Source: JALORV01 sp035498175 (GTDB lineage: Bacteria > Pseudomonadota > Gammaproteobacteria > Burkholderiales > Burkholderiaceae_F). From it: a stretch of 50,777 nucleotides of DNA. Shown here in pieces: positions 7,842 to 15,766 of the stretch (its first letter is position 1; each line of letters starts with the position of its first letter). The stretch is taken from the NCBI GenBank assembly GCA_035498175.1, contig DATKAJ010000045.1, positions 1 through 50,777 of the forward strand, read 5' to 3'. Position numbers and translations under genes: made by a program. The notes under the pieces were generated by a model, which ran no database searches, was not told where the DNA came from, and saw only the letters and a list, made by a program, of their open reading frames with translations.

Positions 7842-9050
7842 ATGAAGTTGAAGAGGATCGCTGCCTTGCTGGCAGCCTGTGGCCTGGCGCTCGGGGTCCC
7901 GGCCGCGCAGGCGCAGAAGCTTTCGGACGACAAGATCGTGATCGGTTTCATAACCGACATGTCGTCGCTGTACTCGGACATCGACGGGGCGGGCGGCGTC
8001 GAGGCCATCCGCATGGCCATCGCCGATATGGAAAAGCAGTTTCCAGGCAAGAAGATCGAACTGGTGTACGCCGATCACCAGAACAAGGCGGACATCGCGT
8101 CGTCGAAGGTGCGGGAGTGGATCGATCAGTCGGGCGCCGACGTCATCATCGGAGGAACCAATTCGGCGACGGCGCTGGCGAGCGCGAAGGTCGCGGCCGA
8201 AAAGAAGCGACCCTACATTTCAATCGGCGCCGCGTCATCCCGGCTGACCAACGAGGACTGCACGCCGTACACGATTCACTACGCTTACGACACGGTCGCG
8301 CTGGCCAACGGCACCGGCTCTGCAGTCGTGAAAGCCGGGGGCAAGACCTGGTTCTTCCTGACGGCCGACTATGCGTTCGGTCACTCGCTGGAAAAGGACA
8401 CGAGCGATGTCGTCAAGGCCGCGGGAGGCACGGTGGTCGGCGCGGTCCGCGCCCCGCTGAACGCTTCGGACTTCTCGTCGTTCCTGCTGCAGGCCCAGAA
8501 CAGCAAGGCGCAGATTCTGGGGCTGGCAAATGCCGGGGGTGACACGATCAACTCGATCAAGGCGGCCAACGAGTTTGGCGTTACCAAGTCAATGAAGCTC
8601 GCGGGTCTGCTGATGTTCATCAACGACATTCACTCGCTCGGCCTGAAGACCACCGAGGGCATGTATCTGACCACGGGCTGGTACTGGAATCTGAACGACG
8701 AAACCCGGGCGTGGGGCAATCGGTTCTTCGGCAAGATGAAGCGCATGCCATCGATGCTGCAGGCTGCCGACTACTCGGCCGTCGGCAACTATCTCGCAGC
8801 GGTCAAGGCCACCGGCACAGATGACGCCGATACGGTCATCGCATACATGAAGAAGACGCCTATCAACGACATGTTCGCAAAGGGCGGCAAGATCATGCCC
8901 AACGGGCGCATGGTGCACGACATGTATCTGATGCAGGTAAAGGGACCGGCCGAGTCGAAGACGCCGTGGGACTACTTCAAGGTCGCCCAGACGATTCCGG
9001 GGCCCGTCGCGTTCGCGCCTCCGGGCGGAACGAAGTGCGCGCTGAAGTAG
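7842..9050 (+). CDS. ABC transporter periplasmic substrate-binding protein (Peripla_BP_6 type)
   Basis: A 402-residue exported binding protein. A Sec signal peptide covers residues 1-24 (K-L-K-R, hydrophobic core, A-A-Q-A before Q25). The mature protein begins with the D-K-I-V-I-G-F-I-T-D-M-S family start and has the I-G-G-T-N-S-A-T-A-L ligand-lobe motif. The ATG at 7842 was chosen over an upstream in-frame extension because it follows an AGAGGAGA ribosome binding site and starts the signal peptide. It captures the ligand for the LivHMGF-type importer. Ligand identity is not visible; this group includes binders of aromatic acids and other non-amino-acid ligands, and the linked dehydrogenase hints at a carbon source. 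A strong stem-loop follows the stop. Confidence 0.93.
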   Translation: MKLKRIAALLAACGLALGVPAAQAQKLSDDKIVIGFITDMSSLYSDIDGAGGVEAIRMAIADMEKQFPGKKIELVYADHQNKADIASSKVREWIDQSGADVIIGGTNSATALASAKVAAEKKRPYISIGAASSRLTNEDCTPYTIHYAYDTVALANGTGSAVVKAGGKTWFFLTADYAFGHSLEKDTSDVVKAAGGTVVGAVRAPLNASDFSSFLLQAQNSKAQILGLANAGGDTINSIKAANEFGVTKSMKLAGLLMFINDIHSLGLKTTEGMYLTTGWYWNLNDETRAWGNRFFGKMKRMPSMLQAADYSAVGNYLAAVKATGTDDADTVIAYMKKTPINDMFAKGGKIMPNGRMVHDMYLMQVKGPAESKTPWDYFKVAQTIPGPVAFAPPGGTKCALK

Positions 9051-9059
9051 GTTGGGCAT

Positions 9060-9099
9060 GAGCAGGCGTACTCCTTCCGCTTCAGGAGCGCGCCTGCTC
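9060..9099 (+). promoter_or_regulatory. Intercistronic mRNA stem-loop between binding protein and permease genes
   Basis: A perfect 9-bp outer stem (GAGCAGGCG 9060-9068 / CGCCTGCTC 9091-9099) encloses a 2x2 internal loop and a 5-bp inner stem (CTCCT/AGGAG) with an 8-base loop. No T-run follows, so it is not a standard terminator. Similar structures after binding-protein genes protect the upstream mRNA from 3' decay and keep the binding protein in excess over membrane subunits; that role is inferred here. Confidence 0.75.
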
Positions 9100-9124
9100 C
9101 GGTCCGCGCCGCCGTCGCGCATCC

Positions 9125-10012
9125 ATGACTGAACTGTTTGGCCTACCGCTGTCGGCGCTGCTCAGCCAGCTGCTGCTCGGCCTCGTGAACGGCTCGTTCT
9201 ACGCCATCCTGTCGCTCGGGCTGGCGGTGATCTTCGGCCTGCTGAACGTCATCAACTTCGCGCACGGCGCCCTGTACATGATGGGCGCGATCTTTGCGTG
9301 GATGGGGCTCACGTACTTCGGCATCAACTACTGGGTGATGCTGGTTATCGCGCCCCTGCTGGTGGGGCTCTTCGGCGTCATCATCGAGCGCTTGCTGCTG
9401 CGGCACCTCTACAAGCTCGACCATCTCTACGGACTGCTCCTGACCTTCGGCCTGACGTTGCTGATCGAAGGTTTCTTCCGCTCGTTCTACGGCGTGTCCG
9501 GCCTGCCGTATCAGGTACCTGAGGCGCTGCAGGGCGCCACCAATCTCGGCTTCATGATCATGCCGAACTATCGGGGCTGGGTCGTCGTCGCCTCGTTGGT
9601 GGTCTGCCTTGGCACCTGGTACGTGATCGAACGTACGAAGCTCGGCGCGCTGCTGCGGGCCGGCACCGAGAACGCGAAGCTGACCGAGGCCTTCGGCGTC
9701 AATGTGCCCCTGATGGTGACGCTGACCTACGGCTTCGGCGTTGCACTGGCCGCGTTCGCCGGCGTACTCGCGGCGCCGATCCTTCAGGTGCAGCCGCTGA
9801 TGGGCAGCAACCTGATCATCGTCGTGTTCGCTGTGGTCGTGATCGGTGGTATGGGTTCGATCCTCGGCTCGATTGTCACCGGGCTCGGGCTCGGCGTGAT
9901 CGAGGGCTTCACCAAGGTCTTCTATCCCGAGGCCTCGTCGACGGTCGTCTTCGTCATCATGGCGATCGTGCTGCTCCTGCGGCCTGCGGGCCTGTTCGGC
10001 AAGGAGAGGTGA
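9125..10012 (+). CDS. livH: Branched-chain-amino-acid-type ABC transporter permease (LivH)
   Basis: A 295-residue inner-membrane permease with about eight hydrophobic helices. The N-terminus has the family L-V-N-G-S-F-Y-A-I-L-S-L-G-L pattern and the I-N-F-A-H-G segment. The ATPase-contact region is in the E-N-A-K-L-T-E-A-F-G-V-N loop, and G-G-M-G-S-I-L-G-S is near the C-terminus. It pairs with LivM to form the translocation path. The stop TGA shares its last base with the livM ATG. Expression is probably lower than that of the binding protein because of the upstream stem-loop. Confidence 0.95.
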   Translation: MTELFGLPLSALLSQLLLGLVNGSFYAILSLGLAVIFGLLNVINFAHGALYMMGAIFAWMGLTYFGINYWVMLVIAPLLVGLFGVIIERLLLRHLYKLDHLYGLLLTFGLTLLIEGFFRSFYGVSGLPYQVPEALQGATNLGFMIMPNYRGWVVVASLVVCLGTWYVIERTKLGALLRAGTENAKLTEAFGVNVPLMVTLTYGFGVALAAFAGVLAAPILQVQPLMGSNLIIVVFAVVVIGGMGSILGSIVTGLGLGVIEGFTKVFYPEASSTVVFVIMAIVLLLRPAGLFGKER

Positions 10013-11013
10013 TGAAGCTGCCGCGCGAGTTCATCGTCTACGGCGTGCTGCTTTTCATCACGCTGCTGCTGCCGCTGCTCGGTGCCTATCCGGTCTTCGT
10101 CATGAAGGTGATGTGCTACGCGCTGTTCGCGTGCGCCTTCAACCTGCTGATCGGCTTTACCGGGCTGCTCTCCTTCGGGCACGCCGCGTTCCTGGGCGGC
10201 GCGGCATACGCGGCCGGGCACGCGCTCAAAGTCTGGGGGCTGCCTACCGAACTCGGTCTGCTCTTCGGCGTCGTTGCGGGAGCCCTGCTCGGGCTGATCA
10301 TGGGCGCGCTGGCGATCCGACGTAGCGGGATCTATTTTTCGATGATCACGCTGGCGCTGGCCCAGATGCTCTACTTCTTCTTTCTGCAGGCGACCTTCAC
10401 CGGCGGAGAGGACGGCCTGCAGTCTGTGCCGCGCGGCAAGCTGCTCGGGTTCGTGAATCTGGAAAACGACGTGACGCTGTACTACGTCGTACTTGCAATC
10501 TTCGTGGTGTCGTTCCTGCTCATCTATCGCACGGTGCACTCGCCGTTCGGTCAGGTGCTGAAGGCGATACGCGAGAACGAGGCCCGCGCGACCTCGCTCG
10601 GCTACGACACGGCGCGCTTCAAGCTGCTCGCCTTCGTGCTGTCCGCCGCCCTTGCCGGACTGGCCGGCGCCACCAAGACGCTGGTGCTCGGCTTTGCCAC
10701 GCTGACGGATGCGCATTGGAGCACGTCCGGCCTCGTGATCCTGATGGTGCTGGTCGGCGGAATGGGCACGATGCTCGGGCCGATCCTCGGCGCCTTCATC
10801 GTTGTGGCGCTGGAGAACAAGGTCGGCGATATCGGGATGTTCCTTGGGCGCACGACTGGTATCGAGTGGTTCAATGGCCTCGGCGAGGCGGTCACGATTG
10901 TGATCGGCCTCATCTTCGTGATCTGCGTGATGGCCTTCCGCCGTGGCCTGGTCGGCGAACTCGGTGCATGGTGGTCCCATCGCCGTTCGGCACGGGCCGG
11001 CGCAGCCAGCTGA
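10012..11013 (+). CDS. livM: Branched-chain-amino-acid-type ABC transporter permease (LivM)
   Basis: A 333-residue permease with about nine hydrophobic segments. It carries the I-G-F-T-G-L-L-S-F-G-H-A-A-F motif, the A-I-R-R-S-G-I-Y-F cytoplasmic loop, the E-N-E-A-R-A-T-S-L-G-Y ATPase-contact loop and G-G-M-G-T-M-L-G-P, all typical of LivM. The ATG at 10012 is preferred over the GTG at 10009 because AAGGAGAG lies at proper spacing and the resulting TGATG junction couples it to livH. It is the last gene of the dehydrogenase/ABC operon. About 155 bases follow before the next gene. Confidence 0.95.
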   Translation: MKLPREFIVYGVLLFITLLLPLLGAYPVFVMKVMCYALFACAFNLLIGFTGLLSFGHAAFLGGAAYAAGHALKVWGLPTELGLLFGVVAGALLGLIMGALAIRRSGIYFSMITLALAQMLYFFFLQATFTGGEDGLQSVPRGKLLGFVNLENDVTLYYVVLAIFVVSFLLIYRTVHSPFGQVLKAIRENEARATSLGYDTARFKLLAFVLSAALAGLAGATKTLVLGFATLTDAHWSTSGLVILMVLVGGMGTMLGPILGAFIVVALENKVGDIGMFLGRTTGIEWFNGLGEAVTIVIGLIFVICVMAFRRGLVGELGAWWSHRRSARAGAAS

Positions 11014-11090
11014 GTCGGAACCGTCGGGTCAATTGGCGCCAGAGAGGCGGCGCAGCGCCATTTAGGGCCACTTATCGACCGAACACTACA

Positions 11091-11120
11091 GTGCGATTTC
11101 GCACGGGTGGCCGATACAAT
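11091..11120 (+). promoter_or_regulatory. Possible operator and -10 box upstream of the AsmA-fusion gene
   Basis: A perfect inverted repeat GTGCGA-TT-TCGCAC (11091-11104) lies just before a TACAAT hexamer (11115-11120), 48 bases before the start codon. No convincing -35 was found. The arrangement suggests a regulated promoter, with no known binding protein assigned. Confidence 0.4.
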
Positions 11121-11168
11121 CGATTGATCAGTGACCACGTCTCCGCCGCTCGAAGCCTGCACACGCTC

Positions 11169-13079
11169 ATGGCGCTGAACGTCTCGATGATCTACCAGCG
11201 CACCGATCGCGGTGTGCGCGAGGTCTATGAGAAATCGCACCAGTTCACGCAGAGCGAGCGGCTGATCCTGATCCTGCTCGACGGTCGGCTCAATGTCGCG
11301 GGACTGAAGACGCGACTGCCCAGCCTGAACGACGAGCGCATCGAGCGCGCCCTGCGCAAGCTCCAGGACGCGGGCCTCGTCGAACCGATGGGCGCCGGCG
11401 ACCCGTCCCGCGCCAATGGCTCAGGCGTCCGCGAAGGTCGGCTCGAACCAGAGGCGGTCGCCCAGTTCCTCGAGCAGAGCGATCTCGATCCGATAACGAT
11501 CTTTGGCGACACTGAAGAGGCGGTCGCCAGCGAATTGGTTCGTGCCCGAGTCGAGCAGGCGGCAGCGCAACTCGCTCGCGAAGCCACGCAGCAACCTTCG
11601 CGCGCCACGGCTGCGCGCCGACAGGCCCAGAGCGCGCCGGTAGAATCGATAGTGAGCGTACGCTCACATCAGCCAAGCGTCGCGGAACGCACGACCCGCT
11701 CGCCGGAATGGGAGGCAGCGACTCACTTCGCGATCACGACCGTCAATGTTCCCGACCGCCTGGATCTGCAGGAAGAACGTGACCGCGCCGAGACGGACGA
11801 ACTGACCGACGAGCGCCGGCGCCAGATGCTGCGGACGTGGATGAAGCGGCTGCTCGTCGTCGCCGCGATCGGCGTCGTGGTGACCGGTATCTACAGCACG
11901 CTGCAGCCGATCCAGCGCGAGGTCAGTGCCCCGAAAGTGGCTGAGGGGCTGACGCAGGTGTTCCGTCGTCCAGTGACAGTGTCCGACACGGAGTTCCGAT
12001 TCACGCCTTCGCCTCGAATGGTGATCCGTGGGATCCAGGCGGGCGACATCAAGGTCGAAGAGGTGTCGCTTTTGATCAACTGGAAGGACCTCTGGAGCGC
12101 GCTGCGTGGCGGCCAATGGGTGTGGGGCGAGGCGACCGTCGCGCCATTGAGCCTGACGGCGTCGCAAGCCGAGATCATTGCGAGAGCCCTGCCTGCCGGA
12201 GCAAATTCGCTGTCGAGCAAGCTCTCGACCATACGTTTCGACTCGGTCCGTATTTCGGACACCGAACTGCTGCCCGGGCGCTACGAGGCCGTGTTGCGCA
12301 GAGGTGCCGATGGGCGTTTCGGCCCGCTCCTGATCCGCCAGCTCGATACGGACGGTGCGATGCGTTTGGCGCTGCGCCCGGCGCAGACGAGCGACGGCCG
12401 GCCGGTCCTGGACTTCCGACTCGATGCCGACCGCTGGGCCCTTCCTTTTGGCCCGAAGGTGAAATGGAACGAAGTGCGGGCGAATGGGCGTCTCGACGGA
12501 AGGCTGATCGAGATTTCGAGCTACTCCCTGGCGGGCTTCTACGGCGTCGCGAGTGGCATGCTGTACGCCGCCAGCGACGTCGAATGGGTGATCACGGGAC
12601 GCACTGCCGCGACGAATCTCGACATCGAGTCGATCGTGCAGCATGTCCGGAAGGCGCCGGCGAACCAGGATGCCGCAGTGTCGCCGATGCAGGGCACGGC
12701 CTCCCTCGATCTGACTGTGGTGGGGCGCGGGTCCACGCTTGAGGAGGCGGTTCAGCAATCGGTCTTCGCTGGGCCGTTGCAGGTACGGTGGGCCGCGCTA
12801 AACGGAATCAACCTCGGCCTGGCAGCGACCCAGGGCGCGACGTCTGCGGGCATTACTCGCTTCACGGAGTTCGACGGGACACTCGGCGCTTCCTCGGCGG
12901 GAGTTCGCTTTGAGGACACCGGCGGACGAGCAGGGGCGCTCACGGCCCGAGGCGACTTCACGGTGGCACCCGACCAGGCGGTCGCGGGCACGATCCGCGT
13001 GGAGCTCGGCGGCTCGCGCATCCAGACGATGACCCTGCGGGTCCGCGGGAACGTGCTCGAGCCGCGGTTCGGGCCGTAG
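11169..13079 (+). CDS. Winged-helix/transmembrane/AsmA-like fusion protein
   Basis: A 636-residue protein with three visible parts. Residues 1-75 are a soluble helical module (Q-S-E-R-L-I-L-I-L-L-D-G followed by D-E-R-I-E-R-A-L-R-K-L) resembling the winged-helix-like N-termini of some betaproteobacterial regulators. Residues 76-219 are a polar, Gln/Ala/Arg-rich linker. A single membrane helix lies at about 225-245, preceded by W-M-K-R. Residues 246-636 resemble AsmA-type outer-membrane-assembly or lipid-transfer proteins: beta-rich, with repeated short R-G-x-F/L-G segments and a T-L-E-E-A-V element. The topology would place the first module in the cytoplasm and the AsmA-like part in the periplasm. 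The ATG at 11169 was chosen as the first Met of the conserved module; the open frame extends upstream inside livM as a shadow. Function is unknown; a membrane-linked sensor or scaffold is inference. Confidence 0.8.
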   Translation: MALNVSMIYQRTDRGVREVYEKSHQFTQSERLILILLDGRLNVAGLKTRLPSLNDERIERALRKLQDAGLVEPMGAGDPSRANGSGVREGRLEPEAVAQFLEQSDLDPITIFGDTEEAVASELVRARVEQAAAQLAREATQQPSRATAARRQAQSAPVESIVSVRSHQPSVAERTTRSPEWEAATHFAITTVNVPDRLDLQEERDRAETDELTDERRRQMLRTWMKRLLVVAAIGVVVTGIYSTLQPIQREVSAPKVAEGLTQVFRRPVTVSDTEFRFTPSPRMVIRGIQAGDIKVEEVSLLINWKDLWSALRGGQWVWGEATVAPLSLTASQAEIIARALPAGANSLSSKLSTIRFDSVRISDTELLPGRYEAVLRRGADGRFGPLLIRQLDTDGAMRLALRPAQTSDGRPVLDFRLDADRWALPFGPKVKWNEVRANGRLDGRLIEISSYSLAGFYGVASGMLYAASDVEWVITGRTAATNLDIESIVQHVRKAPANQDAAVSPMQGTASLDLTVVGRGSTLEEAVQQSVFAGPLQVRWAALNGINLGLAATQGATSAGITRFTEFDGTLGASSAGVRFEDTGGRAGALTARGDFTVAPDQAVAGTIRVELGGSRIQTMTLRVRGNVLEPRFGP

Positions 13080-13083
13080 GAAG

Positions 13084-13099
13084 TGTTCCACGTGGAACC
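13084..13099. other. parS centromere site 1
   Basis: TGTTCCACGTGGAACC matches the parS 16-mer (TGTTNCACGTGNAACA) at all but the last base. It lies just after the AsmA-fusion stop and about 90 bases before mnmG, with parA and parB 3.4 and 5 kb downstream. ParB dimers bind such sites, load CTP and spread along DNA. Confidence 0.88.
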
Positions 13100-13101
13100 G
13101 C

Positions 13102-13117
13102 CGTTTCACGTGAAACA
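13102..13117. other. parS centromere site 2
   Basis: CGTTTCACGTGAAACA differs from the canonical 16-mer only at the first base. Its centre is 18 bases from that of site 1, so the two sites lie on nearly the same helical face. Tandem parS next to mnmG/parAB marks the origin-proximal segregation locus. Confidence 0.9.
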
Positions 13118-13185
13118 GGAGCACCAAGCGTAGCGCCGCAGGGCCAGCGCCTCTTATACTGCTGCCCCTCTCTTGCGGCGCCGCA

Positions 13186-15111
13186 ATGGACTTTCCGGAT
13201 TCCTTTGACGTTCTTGTGATCGGTGGCGGCCATGCTGGCACTGAGGCTGCGCTTGTCGCCGCGCGATCCGGAGCACGCACTGTGCTGCTGACACACAGCC
13301 TCGAAACGCTGGGGCAGATGTCCTGCAACCCCTCGATCGGGGGCATCGGCAAGGGCCATCTCGTCAAGGAGATCGATGCGCTCGGCGGAGCAATGGCCGC
13401 CGCGGCGGACGAGGCTGGCATCCAGTTTCGCATTCTCAATCGCTCGAAGGGCCCCGCGGTGCGCGCGACGCGCGCCCAGGCCGATCGCGTACTGTATCGA
13501 CGTGCGATCCGGCGCCGGCTCGAGAACCAGTCCAACCTTCGGCTGTTCCAGCAGGCCGTCGACGACCTGCTGCTGGAGGGCGACCGGGTTGCCGGTGCGG
13601 TGAGCCAGTCGGGGATTCGCTTCCGAGCGCGCGCAGTTGTGCTGACGGCTGGGACATTCCTTGACGGGCGCATTCACATCGGCCTGCAGAACTATTCGGC
13701 CGGACGCGCCGGCGACCCACCGGCGATCTCGCTGGCGGAACGGCTACGGGAACTGAAGCTGCCGCAAGGTCGGCTGAAGACGGGTACGCCGCCGCGGATC
13801 GACGGACGCACGATCGATTTCGCGATCCTCGCGGAGCAGCCCGGCGATCTTGATCCGGTGCCGGTGTTCTCGTTTCTCGGCAGTGCTTCGCAGCATCCGC
13901 GCCAGCTCCCGTGCTGGATCACGCACACGAACGAACGCACGCACGCGGCGATCCGCGCCAATCTCGATCGAAGCCCGATGTACTCCGGTGTCATCCAGGG
14001 GATCGGTCCGCGCTATTGCCCGTCGATCGAAGACAAGATCCACCGCTTTGCCGACAAGAAGGCCCACCAGGTATTTCTCGAGCCGGAAGGGCTCGACACC
14101 CACGAGATCTATCCCAACGGCATTTCGACGAGCCTGCCGTTCGATGTCCAGGTCGAAATCGTCCGCTCGATGCGTGGGCTGGAGTCGGCTCATATCCTGC
14201 GGCCGGGCTATGCGATCGAGTACGACTACTTCGATCCACGCGCGCTCAAGGCGTCGCTCGAGACCAAAGCGATATCCGGGCTGTACTTTGCGGGCCAGAT
14301 CAACGGCACAACCGGTTACGAGGAGGCCGCGGCGCAAGGCCTGCTGGCCGGACTGAACGCGGCCCGCGCGACCCGGGGCGAAGAGGCATGGGTTCCGCGC
14401 CGCGACCAGGCATATCTCGGCGTGCTGGTCGATGATCTGATCACGCGCGGCGTCTCGGAGCCTTACCGGATGTTCACCAGCCGCGCCGAGTATCGGCTGA
14501 GCCTGCGCGAGGACAACGCCGATCTGCGCCTGACCGAAACGGGTCGCCATCTAGGGTGCGTCGACGATGCGCGCTGGGAAGTCTTCAATCGCAAGCGCGA
14601 TGCAGTTGCGAAGGTGGTCGATTGTCTCCACAAAACGTCGGTTAGTGCTCGCTCTGTCCCAGAGCACGATTTGGCGAGGCTCTTCGAGAACGGGCTGGAG
14701 CGCGACTATGCTGCGGCCGACCTGCTGAAGCGCCCGGGCGTGCGCCTTGCGGACGTCGAAACGTGGATATCGCATGCCGGCCGACGCGCGGAGCCCCTTG
14801 CTGAGGTGGATCCACTGGTCGCTGAGCAGGTTGAGATCCAGATCAAGTACGCCGGATACATCGCACGCCAGCGAGACGAAGTGGCGCGGCACGGCTCACA
14901 CGAGTCAACCCGGATTCCAACCGACATTGATTACGCCTCGGTGCGCGGCCTGTCGATCGAAGTCAGGCAGAAGCTGGCTGCGCAACGTCCCGAGACAGTG
15001 GGGCAGGCTGCGCGCATCTCTGGAGTTACGCCGGCGGCCGTATCCCTGCTTTTGGTGCATCTCAAGCGGATGAGCCGTGCGGCGGGCGAGCGTGGGCGGA
15101 TTGCCGCCTGA
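13186..15111 (+). CDS. mnmG: tRNA U34 5-carboxymethylaminomethyl modification enzyme MnmG (GidA)
   Basis: A 641-residue FAD protein, close to the usual 630. The dinucleotide-binding G-G-G-H-A-G-T-E-A-A is at residues 13-22. The conserved S-C-N-P-S-I-G-G-I-G-K-G-H-L segment is near residues 46-59. G-T-F-L-D-G-R-I-H-I-G and the G-Q-I-N-G-T-T-G-Y-E-E-A-A block are also present. With MnmE (not in the window) it adds the cmnm5 group to the wobble uridine of several tRNAs, supporting accurate decoding. A TATACT -10-like box lies at 13155-13160, between the parS pair and the start. The gene overlaps rsmG at its 3' end, the classic gidA-gidB arrangement. Confidence 0.98.
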   Translation: MDFPDSFDVLVIGGGHAGTEAALVAARSGARTVLLTHSLETLGQMSCNPSIGGIGKGHLVKEIDALGGAMAAAADEAGIQFRILNRSKGPAVRATRAQADRVLYRRAIRRRLENQSNLRLFQQAVDDLLLEGDRVAGAVSQSGIRFRARAVVLTAGTFLDGRIHIGLQNYSAGRAGDPPAISLAERLRELKLPQGRLKTGTPPRIDGRTIDFAILAEQPGDLDPVPVFSFLGSASQHPRQLPCWITHTNERTHAAIRANLDRSPMYSGVIQGIGPRYCPSIEDKIHRFADKKAHQVFLEPEGLDTHEIYPNGISTSLPFDVQVEIVRSMRGLESAHILRPGYAIEYDYFDPRALKASLETKAISGLYFAGQINGTTGYEEAAAQGLLAGLNAARATRGEEAWVPRRDQAYLGVLVDDLITRGVSEPYRMFTSRAEYRLSLREDNADLRLTETGRHLGCVDDARWEVFNRKRDAVAKVVDCLHKTSVSARSVPEHDLARLFENGLERDYAAADLLKRPGVRLADVETWISHAGRRAEPLAEVDPLVAEQVEIQIKYAGYIARQRDEVARHGSHESTRIPTDIDYASVRGLSIEVRQKLAAQRPETVGQAARISGVTPAAVSLLLVHLKRMSRAAGERGRIAA

Positions 15112-15766
15112 CGCCGCGTCGCTGCAGCTTGCCGGACTCGTCGCGCTCGCCGACGAGCTCGGAGTTGCGCTTGAGGCAACCCAGCTTGCGCAGCTCTGGC
15201 AGTTCGTCGAGCTGTTGCTGCGCTGGAATCGGGTGCACAACCTGACTGCGATCGACAGTCCCGAGCAGGCGCTGAGCCACCACCTGCTCGACTCGCTTGC
15301 GATCGTGCCGACCCTGCGCACGCTCGCGCACGACGCACAAGCGCGCGTGCTGGATGTCGGTTCCGGCGGCGGGCTGCCGGGCCTGCCGCTCGCGATTGCT
15401 GTGCCGAGTTTCGACGTCACGGTGATCGACCGCGTGCAGAAGAAGGTGGCGTTCCTGCAGCAGGTGAAAGCGGAACTGCATCTGACCAATGTGCAGGTGG
15501 TGCACAGTCGCGTTGAGGACTACCGCGCTGCTGCGTTCGATCTCATCGTCGCTCGTGCTTTCTCCTCGCTGGTGCGGTTCGTTCGCCTGACGCGGCATCT
15601 GCTCGCATCGGGCGGGCGCTGGTGCGCGATGAAAGGAGCGATGCCACACAACGAGATCACGGAGCTCGAACGGTCGGGCCTCGGGGTGAGGGCGGCCAGC
15701 GTCGTTAAACTTCACGTTCCCCGCCTGGACGCCGAGCGTCATCTGGTGGTGATGGAGCCTTCCTGA
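15077..15766 (+). CDS. rsmG: 16S rRNA m7G527 methyltransferase RsmG (GidB)
   Basis: A 229-residue SAM-dependent methyltransferase. The SAM site is L-D-V-G-S-G-G-G-L-P-G-L-P-L, and the family L-L-R-W-N-R-V-H-N-L-T and H-H-L-L-D-S segments precede it. A-R-A-F-S-S-L and K-G follow as in RsmG. It methylates G527 of 16S rRNA; loss gives low-level streptomycin resistance in known bacteria. The start is uncertain: GTG at 15077 overlaps mnmG by 35 bases and GTG at 15092 by 20, and neither has a strong ribosome binding site. Either start implies translational coupling to mnmG. Confidence 0.95.
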   Translation: MRRASVGGLPPDAASLQLAGLVALADELGVALEATQLAQLWQFVELLLRWNRVHNLTAIDSPEQALSHHLLDSLAIVPTLRTLAHDAQARVLDVGSGGGLPGLPLAIAVPSFDVTVIDRVQKKVAFLQQVKAELHLTNVQVVHSRVEDYRAAAFDLIVARAFSSLVRFVRLTRHLLASGGRWCAMKGAMPHNEITELERSGLGVRAASVVKLHVPRLDAERHLVVMEPS

